64,000 nucleotides of DNA from Bacillus chungangensis. Lineage in GTDB: Bacteria > Bacillota > Bacilli > Bacillales > Bacillaceae_C. The position numbers and the translations under genes were made by a program. The notes beneath the pieces were generated by a model. That model saw only the letters and a list, made by a program, of their open reading frames with translations. It was not told the DNA's origin and did no database searches. This document shows positions 53,276 through 61,924 of this stretch, piece after piece (within the stretch, counting starts at the first letter, position 1; every line of letters begins with the position of its first letter). The stretch lies in NCBI RefSeq assembly GCF_030812995.1, contig NZ_JAUSTT010000009.1, positions 1-64,000 on the forward strand, written 5' to 3'.

Positions 53276-54157
53276 TCATTCCATTACCTCTCTATATTTT
53301 TTTATTGACATATCTTTTAGAAATGGATTGTTTATGAGGAAATTTTTTATCCTTTTTATTGTACTAGGTCTTTGCGGTGTACCGCCGTTTCTATAAAGCA
53401 ATATCCATCTAAGACAAGCGATCGCCTCAAAAACGTTCATTTCTGTCTCCGGAATATCATTTTCCAATAAATAAGCGGAACGAAACACTTCGGCATAGCG
53501 CTCTGATATATATATTTTTATTAAAATGAGCGACCACGCAAAATCATATCTAATGTCGCCTAATTGGCCGTTCGTCCAATCAATGACGGTGTATCGCTTA
53601 TTATCCTCCAATATGTTTTCTAAATGGAAATCGCCATGAATCAATTTATCTTGTCTCAGCTGAGCCCTTTGAACAAGAGGAACTAAGGCATGATATAAAT
53701 CTAGATGTTCTCTTACTCCAGGATAAAAATAGTCAATGAAATCGTACTTTGGCAGTTGAATATTTTTTAAATCTTCAAGAGTTGTTTGATGTATGTTTGA
53801 TAGTAGGTTTGCAATATCCATTATTTTCTTCTTATTCACCTTGAGAACAGGCGTCCCATCAAAGGTAGTTAGCAGTACTTTATCCGTATTCGGATTTATC
53901 CCCCAACCCACTGGTTTAGAAACTGACAGCCCACGTTCAAAAAGGACATTCAATAAATGAAATTGAAAACTGACATCAGGTTTAGAACGCTGATTCCATA
54001 CTTTTAATACAAAGCTTTCTTTATCTGAATTTATCTTTATGACTTCTGCTTCAAACCCTTGATCCATTGGATCAGTAGTTAAGGAGGCTTCCTTTAATAA
54101 ATCATCGATCAGGTTGTTTTTTTCGATCCAATTTACGTTGCATATTGGGTTTTTCAT
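53276..54157 (-). CDS. Phosphotransferase of the aminoglycoside kinase (APH) fold
   Basis: A 293-residue APH/choline-kinase-fold protein. The catalytic loop is LIHGDFHLENIL and the metal motif VIDWTNGQLGDIRYDFAWSL, both canonical. The N-lobe Lys is in FVLKVWNQR. The substrate is unknown. It is convergent with the histidine kinase gene, 40 bases away, and independent of the similar gene at 11.8 kb, with which it shares only the fold. Confidence 0.82.
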   Translation of the reverse strand: MKNPICNVNWIEKNNLIDDLLKEASLTTDPMDQGFEAEVIKINSDKESFVLKVWNQRSKPDVSFQFHLLNVLFERGLSVSKPVGWGINPNTDKVLLTTFDGTPVLKVNKKKIMDIANLLSNIHQTTLEDLKNIQLPKYDFIDYFYPGVREHLDLYHALVPLVQRAQLRQDKLIHGDFHLENILEDNKRYTVIDWTNGQLGDIRYDFAWSLILIKIYISERYAEVFRSAYLLENDIPETEMNVFEAIACLRWILLYRNGGTPQRPSTIKRIKNFLINNPFLKDMSIKKYREVME

Positions 54158-54929
54158 AAATGTTTATCCTCCAACATGGTTTAATTAGTATATATAAATC
54201 GAGATTACATTTCCCTTCCTTATCTTAAAATAAGAGGTTATAGGCTGTATATGCTTTAATAGTGAAAAAATGGATAGATTTAATGAACATTCATCCATCT
54301 TTATATCTATATTAAGGCAAATGAATATCATTTTGAACACGTTTTTTCAATGTCCATCAAGATTTTTTTACTCGTACTTTTCAAAAAAAAATCAATAGGG
54401 GTTTTCCGTCCGTTTTTTCAAAAAGAGATTATTTATCAAAATAATATAGCGTTCATTCAATTAGTTTAAATAAAATCATATAATTTTTAAATGTTTTATT
54501 TTTCTGAATGATACACTATAATATTTAAACGATAGGGTTATTTTTTAAAAACATATGAGAGGATTTTTGTTAGGAGTTTTTTTCGTGGACTGGGATTGTG
54601 CAGGTTAATGAAAGTATTTCTATTTTAACAGCTAATGACATTTCAGAAAAATAAGTGAAATTTCCACTGATGGGAAGTAGAACAAAGGCTAATGTCGTAA
54701 CGTCCTCGAAAAAGAAAACCGCTTTTTCTTCGTGCGATGTGTCCCTGCCGAAGCTTCCCTTATCTTGTCGGCCCGTACCAATCGGACATTTGACTTTCAG
54801 TTATCCCCCACCTAGACTTCTTCGATTCCTCTTAATCCCCGAGGTGGGGTCTTGACTCGCTAGTTAGATATGGGATAAATAATTTACAGTATAAGGTAAT
54901 AACATACATAACCAAAGGGGGACGAAGCA
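54158..54929. other. Long AT-rich intergenic region
   Basis: The first 490 bases hold no gene or clear hairpin. Bases 54651-54860 contain dispersed repeat copy 3, and the remainder is the leader of the fatty acid transporter gene. Confidence 0.5.
54651..54860 (-). repeat. Dispersed hairpin repeat, copy 3 (longest), possible structured RNA
   Basis: The minus strand shows an outer hairpin ACCCCACCT/AGGTGGGGG (about 54811-54854). A GCCGA/TCGGC stem (about 54741-54766) follows, then an AAAAAG/CTTTTT stem. It ends in GTTCTACTTCCCATCAGTGG. Blocks match copies 1 (2266) and 2 (11735). The subterminal hairpin layout recalls IS200/IS605 ends, so a non-autonomous derivative is possible. It is more G+C-rich than its surroundings. 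Confidence 0.6.
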
Positions 54930-56252
54930 TTGCTAAAAAGCTTAACTTTATTTTTTGATCGAATTGTGCAACGGTATCTACCTGATCCTTATTTGTTTGC
55001 GATCATCCTTACATTTATTGTTTTTGTTGCTGGAATCATAACGACAGGAAGTACACCCATTGAAATGGTTCAGTTTTGGGGAACTGGTTTCTGGGACTTA
55101 TTATCCTTTACGATGCAAATGACACTCGTTTTAGTAACTGGCTATGTTTTAGCTAGCAGCCCAGTGTTTAAGTCTATTTTAATCAGCCTTGCTAAAATCG
55201 CTCGGACACCAGGGCAAGCGATTATTCTCGTTACCTTCATTTCTTCAATTGCTAGTTGGATAAACTGGGGCTTTGGGTTAGTAATCGGTGCACTCTTTGC
55301 GAAACAGATTGCTAGAGTCATACCTAAAGTAGACTATCGTTTGCTGATAGCAAGTGCATATAGTGGTTTCCTTTTATGGCATGGGGGCTTAGCTGGTTCG
55401 GTCCCATTGACCGTTGCTACTCCTGAACATTTTATGGAAAACATGATTGGAGTTATTCCTACTAGCCAAACTATTTTTGCTGGCTTCAATTTATTTATTG
55501 TGGTTGCTTTATTAATCATATTGCCCTTATTAAACCGACTCATGTCAAACTATACGGAAGATCATGTATACATTGACCCGACCCTTTTAGAAAATAGTAA
55601 AGAAGCCCAAGCTGCAACAATCGAGATGAATACACCTGCTGATCGATTGGAAAATAGTAAGCTCATCTCTTTTATTATCGGAACGATGGGTATCATTTTT
55701 CTATTATATTATTTTATTGCTGATGGGGGTTCGCTCAATCTAAATATTGTTAACTTTATCTTTTTATTTTTAGGCATCCTTTTTCATGTGACGCCGCGCC
55801 GTTTTCTTAACAGTGTACAAGATGCTGTTAAAAATGCAGGAGGCATTATTATTCAATTCCCTTTCTATGCCGGTATTATGGGGATGATGGTCGCCTCAGG
55901 AATGGCGGAAAAACTAAGTTTGTTTTTTGTTAGCATCTCGAATGAGATGACATTTCCTTTCTTAACCTTTATCAGTGCAGGTATCGTCAATTTTTTTATT
56001 CCCTCAGGTGGAGGACAATTCGCTATACAAGGCCCCATTATGTTGAAAGCTAGTCTGGAGTTGGGGGTCGATACTGCGAAGACGGCTATGGCTGTGGCTT
56101 GGGGAGATTCATGGACCAATATGATTCAGCCATTTTGGGCTCTTCCTGCTTTAGCCATTGCTGGTCTAAGAGCCAGAGATATTATGGGCTTTTGTACGAT
56201 GGTTCTTATTGTAAGCGGTATCATTATCTCTATCGGGTTTTTAGTTTTTTAG
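54930..56252 (+). CDS. Short-chain fatty acid transporter (AtoE family)
   Basis: A 440-residue polytopic protein. LFFDRIVQRYLPDPYLFAII at the N-terminus, INWGFGLVIGALFAK, and VNFFIPSGGGQFAIQGPIML near 355 are AtoE hallmarks. The family takes up short-chain fatty acids such as butyrate or acetoacetate. It starts with TTG after AAGGGGG. No catabolic gene is adjacent; the acyl-CoA synthetase at 0.7 kb is far away. Confidence 0.9.
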   Translation: MLKSLTLFFDRIVQRYLPDPYLFAIILTFIVFVAGIITTGSTPIEMVQFWGTGFWDLLSFTMQMTLVLVTGYVLASSPVFKSILISLAKIARTPGQAIILVTFISSIASWINWGFGLVIGALFAKQIARVIPKVDYRLLIASAYSGFLLWHGGLAGSVPLTVATPEHFMENMIGVIPTSQTIFAGFNLFIVVALLIILPLLNRLMSNYTEDHVYIDPTLLENSKEAQAATIEMNTPADRLENSKLISFIIGTMGIIFLLYYFIADGGSLNLNIVNFIFLFLGILFHVTPRRFLNSVQDAVKNAGGIIIQFPFYAGIMGMMVASGMAEKLSLFFVSISNEMTFPFLTFISAGIVNFFIPSGGGQFAIQGPIMLKASLELGVDTAKTAMAVAWGDSWTNMIQPFWALPALAIAGLRARDIMGFCTMVLIVSGIIISIGFLVF

Positions 56253-56307
56253 ATGTATGCAATTAAAATGCGCCTAATACCAAAAACCACTTGACTAAAG
56301 GTAAGAA

Positions 56308-56351
56308 GGGGCTGTCCAGAAAGTCAGAAATCTGACTTTCTGGACAGCCCC
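56308..56351 (+). terminator. Long perfect terminator hairpin
   Basis: A 20-bp perfect stem GGGGCTGTCCAGAAAGTCAG with its exact complement and an AAAT loop lies 56 bases after the transporter stop. There is no T-run on the plus strand. Long perfect stems of this GGGGCTGTCC type often recur in Bacillaceae genomes. Confidence 0.65.
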
Positions 56352-56387
56352 GTAGGTGTGATCGAAAAAGATCATAACAATAAAATT

Positions 56388-56417
56388 TCAATCCACACAT
56401 CCATAGGATGTGACAGC
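56388..56417 (-). CRISPR. Solitary type I-C-like CRISPR repeat
   Basis: The minus strand reads GTCACATCCTATGGATGTGT then GGATTGAAAT. This matches the type I-C repeat layout GTCGC..., ATGG centre and the GTGGATTGAAAT 3-prime end, two bases shorter. No second repeat is found within 100 bases on either side and no cas gene is in the window, so it is an orphan or array remnant. Confidence 0.55.
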
Positions 56418-56418
56418 G

Positions 56419-56453
56419 ATTTTCGGTTAAAATAACCTACAAAAATCGCAAAC
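56419..56453. other. Nested stem-loop beside the CRISPR-like repeat
   Basis: The outer stem GCGATTTT/AAAATCGC and inner GGTTA/TAACC start one base after the repeat. A second inverted pair AAATTTCG/CGAAATTT lies at about 56526-56560. The rest of 56460-56871 shows no gene. Confidence 0.6.
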
Positions 56454-56871
56454 TAACCTAAAAATAACTTTTTCCTTTAGTGAAATAAAGAAATTCACAT
56501 AGATAAATTGAAAAATTTGGTTAAAAATTTCGAAATTCAGGTGCGAATCTCCGAAATTTTCATGTGTACTTTACATTCGCACTTAAAATAGCTCTAAAAC
56601 AATAACTTTTTTCACAAGAATATAGGGATGGGATATTTTTTTACTTATTATTCTGCCATGCTACTAAAAATAAAACAACCGAGTTGTAATTTTTTACTTA
56701 GTTTCCAAGGATATATCGAAACATTCTAAAAAGTTTTTTGTACTCCAAGTAACATTTATATTCAAAAATCAGCTCTTAGAATTATAAATCGAGTACTATT
56801 TTTTCCTCCACGATCACAGTCAGTCGCAACAATAATCTCAGATGATCACTGACAATGCCTCAATATTGACG

Positions 56872-57924
56872 TTAAACGATGTTGCTATGTACTCCTAGAA
56901 GGATTTCTGCAATTTTATGTGCATACTTGTAAGTTTCAAAATCTTCATAATTGCTTAATACGACAATTGTCAATTTTTCTTTTGGAAAGCGTAAGAATTG
57001 TGACTGATAGCCTACCCAAAGTCCGCCGTGTTCTAAATAGTGAAAGTCGAAAGATTGACCATAAGATATGCCAAAAGCATAGTCTACATTGTCAATAATT
57101 TTATCACCAGATGGCGTTGTTTTTGGTCCGACTTCCTCGATTCTTTTAACAAGCTCTTTCCCTCCAACTTTACCTGAAGCGAAGTTTTCTCCCCACTTAA
57201 TCATGTCTTCAACATTTGAGTGTACAGCCCCATCACCTGTATGTTCCCAGGGGCTCTCAAAGATTTCATACGTTCCTTGCTCGTTTTTCGTGTAACCACG
57301 AGCAGTTGATAAATTTGTAGGATAAGAGTCTACAATTGATGTATCTTTCATATTTAAAGGTTCAAAAATACGTTCCTTTGCAAACTCACGCAGACTCTGT
57401 CCACTTGCTTTTTCTACTATAAGAGATAATAAAAAATATCCTGTGTTACTATATTCTAACTTTGTACCTACAGCGAAATCAGCTACTTGGTGATTTTCAA
57501 GATGTTCTAATGATTCCTTAACAGTTAATTTATCTGTTTCTAAAATTTCTTTCTCTTCCGCTAAATCCATATAATCAACTAAACCGCCTGTATGATGGAT
57601 TAAGTGTCTAATTGTCACAGGTCTAGCATACTCACCTATAGTAGGAACATACTTCAAAATCGAATCATCTAAACTCAATTTCCCCTCCTGCTCCAGCAAT
57701 AAAATTGCAAATGCTGTGAATTGTTTAGAAACAGATGCAAGATTAAAAATTGTTTTTGTTGTTATTGGTAGACTTTCTTCTAATGATTCTAATCCAATTG
57801 CCCCTTTATACGTTACCCCATTATCAAAACTAGCGATATAGGCACAACCAGGCTGATTTGCAGATATTTTTTCAAATAATTGTATAATCTTTGCATGTTT
57901 TACTTGATCGTATGTATTAATCAT
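56872..57924 (-). CDS. Serine hydrolase of the beta-lactamase (class C-like) family
   Basis: A 350-residue protein. The nucleophile motif SVSK (S-x-x-K) lies in IFNLASVSKQFTAFA near residue 66. The Y-x-N motif is in EYSNTGYFLL and the third motif is LEHGGLW. It has no signal peptide, so it is probably cytosolic and acts as an esterase or peptidase rather than a true beta-lactamase. It is transcribed alone. Confidence 0.85.
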   Translation of the reverse strand: MINTYDQVKHAKIIQLFEKISANQPGCAYIASFDNGVTYKGAIGLESLEESLPITTKTIFNLASVSKQFTAFAILLLEQEGKLSLDDSILKYVPTIGEYARPVTIRHLIHHTGGLVDYMDLAEEKEILETDKLTVKESLEHLENHQVADFAVGTKLEYSNTGYFLLSLIVEKASGQSLREFAKERIFEPLNMKDTSIVDSYPTNLSTARGYTKNEQGTYEIFESPWEHTGDGAVHSNVEDMIKWGENFASGKVGGKELVKRIEEVGPKTTPSGDKIIDNVDYAFGISYGQSFDFHYLEHGGLWVGYQSQFLRFPKEKLTIVVLSNYEDFETYKYAHKIAEILLGVHSNIV

Positions 57925-58196
57925 ACTTAAATACCTCTTCTCTTTCTAATTAAAATCTGTAATAAATAAGAGAAATTAATCATACTAAAGGAACTATTAC
58001 AAATTACCTTACTTCCTTAATATCTTAACTAACCTTTTTTTCACCTCATAGTTTTTTTAATAAGGTTTTCAAAAAATATTGATAACTACAGCATTTTTCC
58101 ATAGAATTAGACACTCTCTTTTTTATCTCTAATACTAAGAAAGTTCTTACTGTGTCAAGCCCATATTGGTATTCTTTAGAGAATTCAAAACTATTT

Positions 58197-58856
58197 TTAT
58201 AGACCACCAAATAGGTACAATAGAATATCTGATTTTCTAAGAATAAACACAATAGGTAATAAAAATATAAAAATTCGTAAACATTGTTTTTTATTTGGTG
58301 ACAAGATTAGAAATAGTATAATAGCAGATAAAATGTCAAATACAAAGGCTATTTCAAACATATAAAAAAACGGATAACCCTCTGAAACTAACAATCCAAT
58401 TGGCATTGAGGCACAAAATGCTGAAAACCATCCGTTTCCTTTGCTAAACCACACAATATAGGCTGCTATTGGCGATGCTAACGCAATCACACCCCAACGA
58501 ATAAAATAATATGTTGGAAAAAAATGAAATAACCACATCGAATAGAGGTAATATGTCAACAACATTCCGCTAAAGAAAGTAAAAACCTTTATTGCTGCGA
58601 TTCTTGGATTAATGCTCAATATAGCAATAATGGTAGCCACCAAAATCCAAATACCTAATCTGGTGGTTATGTCACTTATAGTACCCCAAATATCCCCAAT
58701 TAACCCATTTGACGGTATTGTATCGCTATATTTGGCTATAAAACCAAGAAACACTCCTAAGGCAAATGATAACAACACTTGTAAAAGCTTTTGCTGTATT
58801 GTTAATGAAGAAGATGATTTATTCCTTATACTGTTCAAAGTTGCTTTTATAGACAA
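58197..58856 (-). CDS. DUF6518-like multispanning membrane protein
   Basis: A protein of about 219 residues with six or seven predicted helices, starting QKLLQVLLSFALGVFLGFIA. I start it at TTG 58856 because AAGGAGG lies eight bases upstream; the frame opens at 58892. The central motif TYYFIRWGVIALASPIAAYI fits the DUF6518 group. Function unknown. The overlapping frame at 58046-58252 is a shadow. Confidence 0.6.
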   Translation of the reverse strand: MSIKATLNSIRNKSSSSLTIQQKLLQVLLSFALGVFLGFIAKYSDTIPSNGLIGDIWGTISDITTRLGIWILVATIIAILSINPRIAAIKVFTFFSGMLLTYYLYSMWLFHFFPTYYFIRWGVIALASPIAAYIVWFSKGNGWFSAFCASMPIGLLVSEGYPFFYMFEIAFVFDILSAIILFLILSPNKKQCLRIFIFLLPIVFILRKSDILLYLFGGL

Positions 58857-58973
58857 ATACAATCCCTCCTTATCCAATGTTCTACCTTTCATCAGAGTAT
58901 GTTTTCACTTTCTCCTTCATTACGATACCAACAACAATCTTTAATAGAGCCTATATATTAAAGGTTTTATTCA

Positions 58974-59840
58974 TCAATTATCGTTTTGAAAGGTAGACTC
59001 CTTTTTATTACCATTCACAAAGTATTGAATGAGCTCTTGTTGTTCCTCCGTTGGTTTCATTTTTCTTTCCTGATAAAACAAATCATACGCTTTATCTTTG
59101 TTCATCGTTTGAGCAACGATAGCTCCTATCGCTAGTAATTCATTATAATAAGACCAAAATTCTTCTTTCGGTTCTGGTATATGATGGCCTTCAAGATAAG
59201 TATCCACTTCAAATGTTTTTATTTTATGAAGTAGACGCTCTAACTTGCCTAAAGAATAACTCCATTCACCACTATATAAATCAGGACTTAAACAGTCACC
59301 TAAAAATAATACTTTTTCATTTGGTATATAAATTATTGTTGAATCTTTTGCATGATCACTGTCGACATGATGAAGCTCTACTAGCTGATTTCCTAAATCA
59401 ATCTTTAACTTATCCTTATATGTTTCAGCTAATAATGTGATGGTTAAATCAAGACGACTTGGCATCTCCTTTTTAATCATATCACGGCAAAAGGCAATCT
59501 CTTCTCCTGTTTGTACACGCAAATCTAGTGCATCATCTTCCCACGATAAAGTTTGCATCCACTTTAGTTTTTCTTGTGTTAATTCATGCCCAATAGAATG
59601 AAATGGTAACGACTGCAAACCAAAAACATGGTCCCAATGCCAGTGTGTAATGACTACATATTTTATCGGCACATCAATGGTATGTGATACATCATCTAAA
59701 AAACTTTTCGCATGCATAGGCGAGTTGCCTGCGTCAATTAATAACGCTGCATCTTGACCGACTACACATCCTAAATTTGGTCGATCTGTATCATGATTAA
59801 AAGACAAGTAAAAGACATTTGATGTTAGTTTATTTAGCAT
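58974..59840 (-). CDS. MBL-fold metallo-hydrolase
   Basis: A 288-residue metallo-beta-lactamase-fold enzyme. The zinc motif is VVITHWHWDHVFG (HxHxDH), with further ligands in VDSDHAKDS and FLGDCLSPD and the C-terminal LEGHHIPEP. It begins like subclass B-type hydrolases that act on small esters or lactones; the substrate is unknown. ATG 59840 with AAGGA upstream is preferred over the frame opening at 59999, whose extra residues are not conserved-looking. Confidence 0.85.
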   Translation of the reverse strand: MLNKLTSNVFYLSFNHDTDRPNLGCVVGQDAALLIDAGNSPMHAKSFLDDVSHTIDVPIKYVVITHWHWDHVFGLQSLPFHSIGHELTQEKLKWMQTLSWEDDALDLRVQTGEEIAFCRDMIKKEMPSRLDLTITLLAETYKDKLKIDLGNQLVELHHVDSDHAKDSTIIYIPNEKVLFLGDCLSPDLYSGEWSYSLGKLERLLHKIKTFEVDTYLEGHHIPEPKEEFWSYYNELLAIGAIVAQTMNKDKAYDLFYQERKMKPTEEQQELIQYFVNGNKKESTFQNDN

Positions 59841-60072
59841 TAAAACACGTCCTTGCAAAGATTTCTCCCCTAGTTTTAAATTAGGAATATTGAAGTATTT
59901 ATATTTAACAATACGAAATGGAAATAGCCGGATTGTTATTACTATAAATAGGGCAAGGTACGAAGCCTCCGAAGTGAGGGAAGCGAACGGAGAATACATA
60001 TAGACATTCAGTAAAATATTTCACATTAATCAACGTGTTTCTTCGAATAATGCACTAAAGAACAAATTATTT

Positions 60073-60190
60073 CTAAATTGAATATACGTTGACGTCTTGT
60101 CCACCTAATACAATTTTCTTCTCTAAATTCATACCTATTTTTCTTGCTACTTTTTGAGAAGCATAATTGCCAGGTTGAATGAGAGAAATA
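60073..60190 (-). pseudogene. C-terminal fragment of a GNAT acetyltransferase gene
   Basis: The minus strand encodes SLIQPGNYASQKVARKIGMN followed by LEKKIVLGGQDVNVYSI and a stop at 60073. N-x-ASxxVAxKxGM is the CoA-side end of RimJ/RimL-like GNAT proteins. The rest of the gene is missing. Confidence 0.7.
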
Positions 60191-60219
60191 AATCTTCAAG
60201 TAAAAACTCTGTCATCATT

Positions 60220-60355
60220 AAACAACTTAAAGGTTTTTTTAGAGTTTAATTTAATTAACATCCGAGATGTACTACGTTTTGTCGAGAAAATTGAAGTTGT
60301 TGAAAATAAATATGATAATATTTACCATGAGTTTACGCAGGTTAAGGGGTTATAA
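60220..60355 (+). pseudogene. Unassigned coding remnant
   Basis: A plus-strand frame gives NIRDVLRFVEKIEVVENKYD and ends VKGL plus stop. It may be the tail of a recombinase or similar gene, but this is a guess. No start or ribosome binding site is present. Confidence 0.3.
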
Positions 60356-60494
60356 CTTTCCCCTCAATCCATTATTAAAACTAACTGTGAAATGCACTCA
60401 ACATGGCTTGAATTGTGATGGCAGATAAATAAAGATGTAGTAGTGTTTACCTTAACTTAGTTTTTTCGTACTTCCATATCTTCAAAATCGATGA

Positions 60495-60840
60495 TTAATT
60501 ATTTGCAAGAAAAAAATCACAACCGATGATGCCGTCAAATCCATGCATTTCCCTGACATCACCAAGCTGTATGGTAAAATCATTAAGTTGGAACTTATCT
60601 ATTGTCAAGCAGCTCACTTTTTGTTCAATACAGATTTTCGGTGCCGCCAATTCCATACATTTTTCGTGTTATAGCATTTTTTAAATCAAGCATCAGTCCA
60701 ATTTCTTCTCATAAGTCCGTATCTAGAATAGTTGAAGAGCAGCCAGTATCAAGCAACACGTTACTAAATGTTTTTTTTATTCCATTGTATTCAATCTGAA
60801 CAGAAACTAGGGACAATTGGTCGTCGATCGCAAATTTCAT
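60495..60840 (-). pseudogene. Retropepsin-like aspartyl protease pseudogene
   Basis: It starts at ATG 60840, overlapping the stop of the upstream gene (GTATGA). KKTFSNVLLDTGCSSTILDT carries the DTG active-site motif. An in-frame TGA follows after DTDL. Past GIGG the sequence shifts frame and continues with EQKVSCLTIDKFQLNDF and GFDGIIGCDFFLANN. One stop and at least one frameshift (length 346 bases) inactivate it. Confidence 0.8.
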
Positions 60841-61097
60841 ACTCTTCTTCGTACTCCTATATATGGTTGTTCAATTACCTTAATTTCCTCATTATTTGTA
60901 TGAAAAATATATAATTCACGATTTTGATTTTCCGCATGGAGTTTTCTATATTCTTTCCAAGCTGCATTGCCGTTTTCAAAGTCAGCAATAACTGACATTT
61001 CTTCAATTACTCTTTCTTTTCCTCTTGTTTCTGATTTTAAAGCTTCTACTAGGACACAACGTTCTGGGAAATGCTCACGTACTACAGACCATTTCAT
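60837..61097 (-). CDS. Small hypothetical protein paired with the aspartyl protease
   Basis: An 86-residue protein beginning KWSVVREHFPERCVLVEALK. ATG 61097 has GGAGGCG upstream. It looks intact and soluble. Similar small genes sit ahead of retropepsin-like genes in Firmicutes, and the four-base overlap shows coupling. The partner is broken here. Function unknown. Confidence 0.65.
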   Translation of the reverse strand: MKWSVVREHFPERCVLVEALKSETRGKERVIEEMSVIADFENGNAAWKEYRKLHAENQNRELYIFHTNNEEIKVIEQPYIGVRRRV

Positions 61098-61257
61098 AAC
61101 ATGCGCCTCCGATTCATTCATTATTTTATTACAAATCTAGTAGTGTTTAGTACAAAATAGAAGTAACGAGTTATAGAAAAAAAGACTTGCCTGCCTTCTC
61201 AAATTTCTCTACTGTAATTGATGTTCAAAACAATTTATAGTGGAGGTTTTGAAAGAA

Positions 61258-61386
61258 ATGCTAGCAATGTCTGAAATTAATTGTATCAAACTTTTACGAA
61301 ATCAGAAATCCTTATCGCTCAATATGATATCAATAACTTTAGGAATTAATTGGCGGACAGCAAAAAAATATGCCAATTATGATTAG
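61258..61386 (+). pseudogene. istA: IS21-family istA N-terminal fragment
   Basis: ATG 61258 with TGGAGG upstream opens a 42-codon frame that includes MSEINCIKLLRNQKSLSLN and GINWRTAKKYANYD. This is the start of the IS21 transposase IstA with its helix-turn-helix. It stops at 61384-61386 and nothing of the remaining 350 or more residues follows, so it is a truncated element. Confidence 0.75.
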
Positions 61387-61501
61387 ATTCCACTCCTTAT
61401 TTCTGATTTTATCACCCTCTGATACAAACACCCATGTTTGGCGTCACTCGTTAATTATATGAAAAAGTCTATAGAGTCTTGTCTTAAGATCTGAGTACCT
61501 T

Positions 61502-61558
61502 TCAAAAATAATATTGGTCAATGTATGTATTGTTATCTACTAAAACTTTTAGTTTCAC
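61502..61558 (-). pseudogene. N-terminal stub of an MBL-fold hydrolase gene
   Basis: GGGAGG and GTG 61558 start an 18-residue frame, KLKVLVDNNTYIDQYYF, then TGA. This is the typical first strand of MBL-fold hydrolases that continue with a G-E-x-G/A-x-S-Y-Y-I stretch. The body of the gene is deleted. Confidence 0.6.
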
Positions 61559-61879
61559 ATTTTTGCCTCCCTTGCTAATTAAAATCCTCTCAGTATATTA
61601 CAATTCTTTGCTGGATTATAATATAAATTATAATAAGGGAAATTGAAAGCGTCTATGATTTATTTACTATTTAGACCTAACCTTCTCAATTATCTCTTAT
61701 AAATATCTAAAGAATATGTAAAGCTGCAGGAAAGGCAAATACTCTCTTAGAAATTAATAATTTTTGCACGTATCCTTTACGTATCTCGGATAAGAGAATC
61801 ATATAAATATAAAAAGTAGCGATCCACATGGGTTAAAAGATATAGGAAACTTTTTAAGTGCTATGTATTTGGACTAAGG
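61559..61879. other. Intergenic, no feature recognised
   Basis: About 320 AT-rich bases with no convincing gene, repeat or strong hairpin. Confidence 0.5.
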
Positions 61880-61909
61880 AAAAATGACTGATATAAATCA
61901 GTCATTTTT
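61880..61909 (-). terminator. Terminator of the secreted-protein gene
   Basis: AAAAATGACTGAT/ATCAGTCATTTTT with an ATAA loop forms a perfect 13-bp stem with T-rich end on both strands, 16 bases after the stop at 61925. Confidence 0.85.
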
Positions 61910-61924
61910 GAGAAACATTTGTTA

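Noticed and set aside
54655-54855. Open frame of 66 codons on the plus strand
   Set aside because: It coincides with the hairpin-bearing repeat copy 3 and has no ribosome binding site.
58046-58252. 68-codon frame after the DUF6518-like gene
   Set aside because: It overlaps the end of that gene, has no ribosome binding site and resembles no family.
59841-59999. 53-residue N-terminal extension of the MBL-fold hydrolase
   Set aside because: The ATG at 59840 has its own ribosome binding site and begins the first strand of the fold; the extension covers an odd, non-coding-looking stretch.
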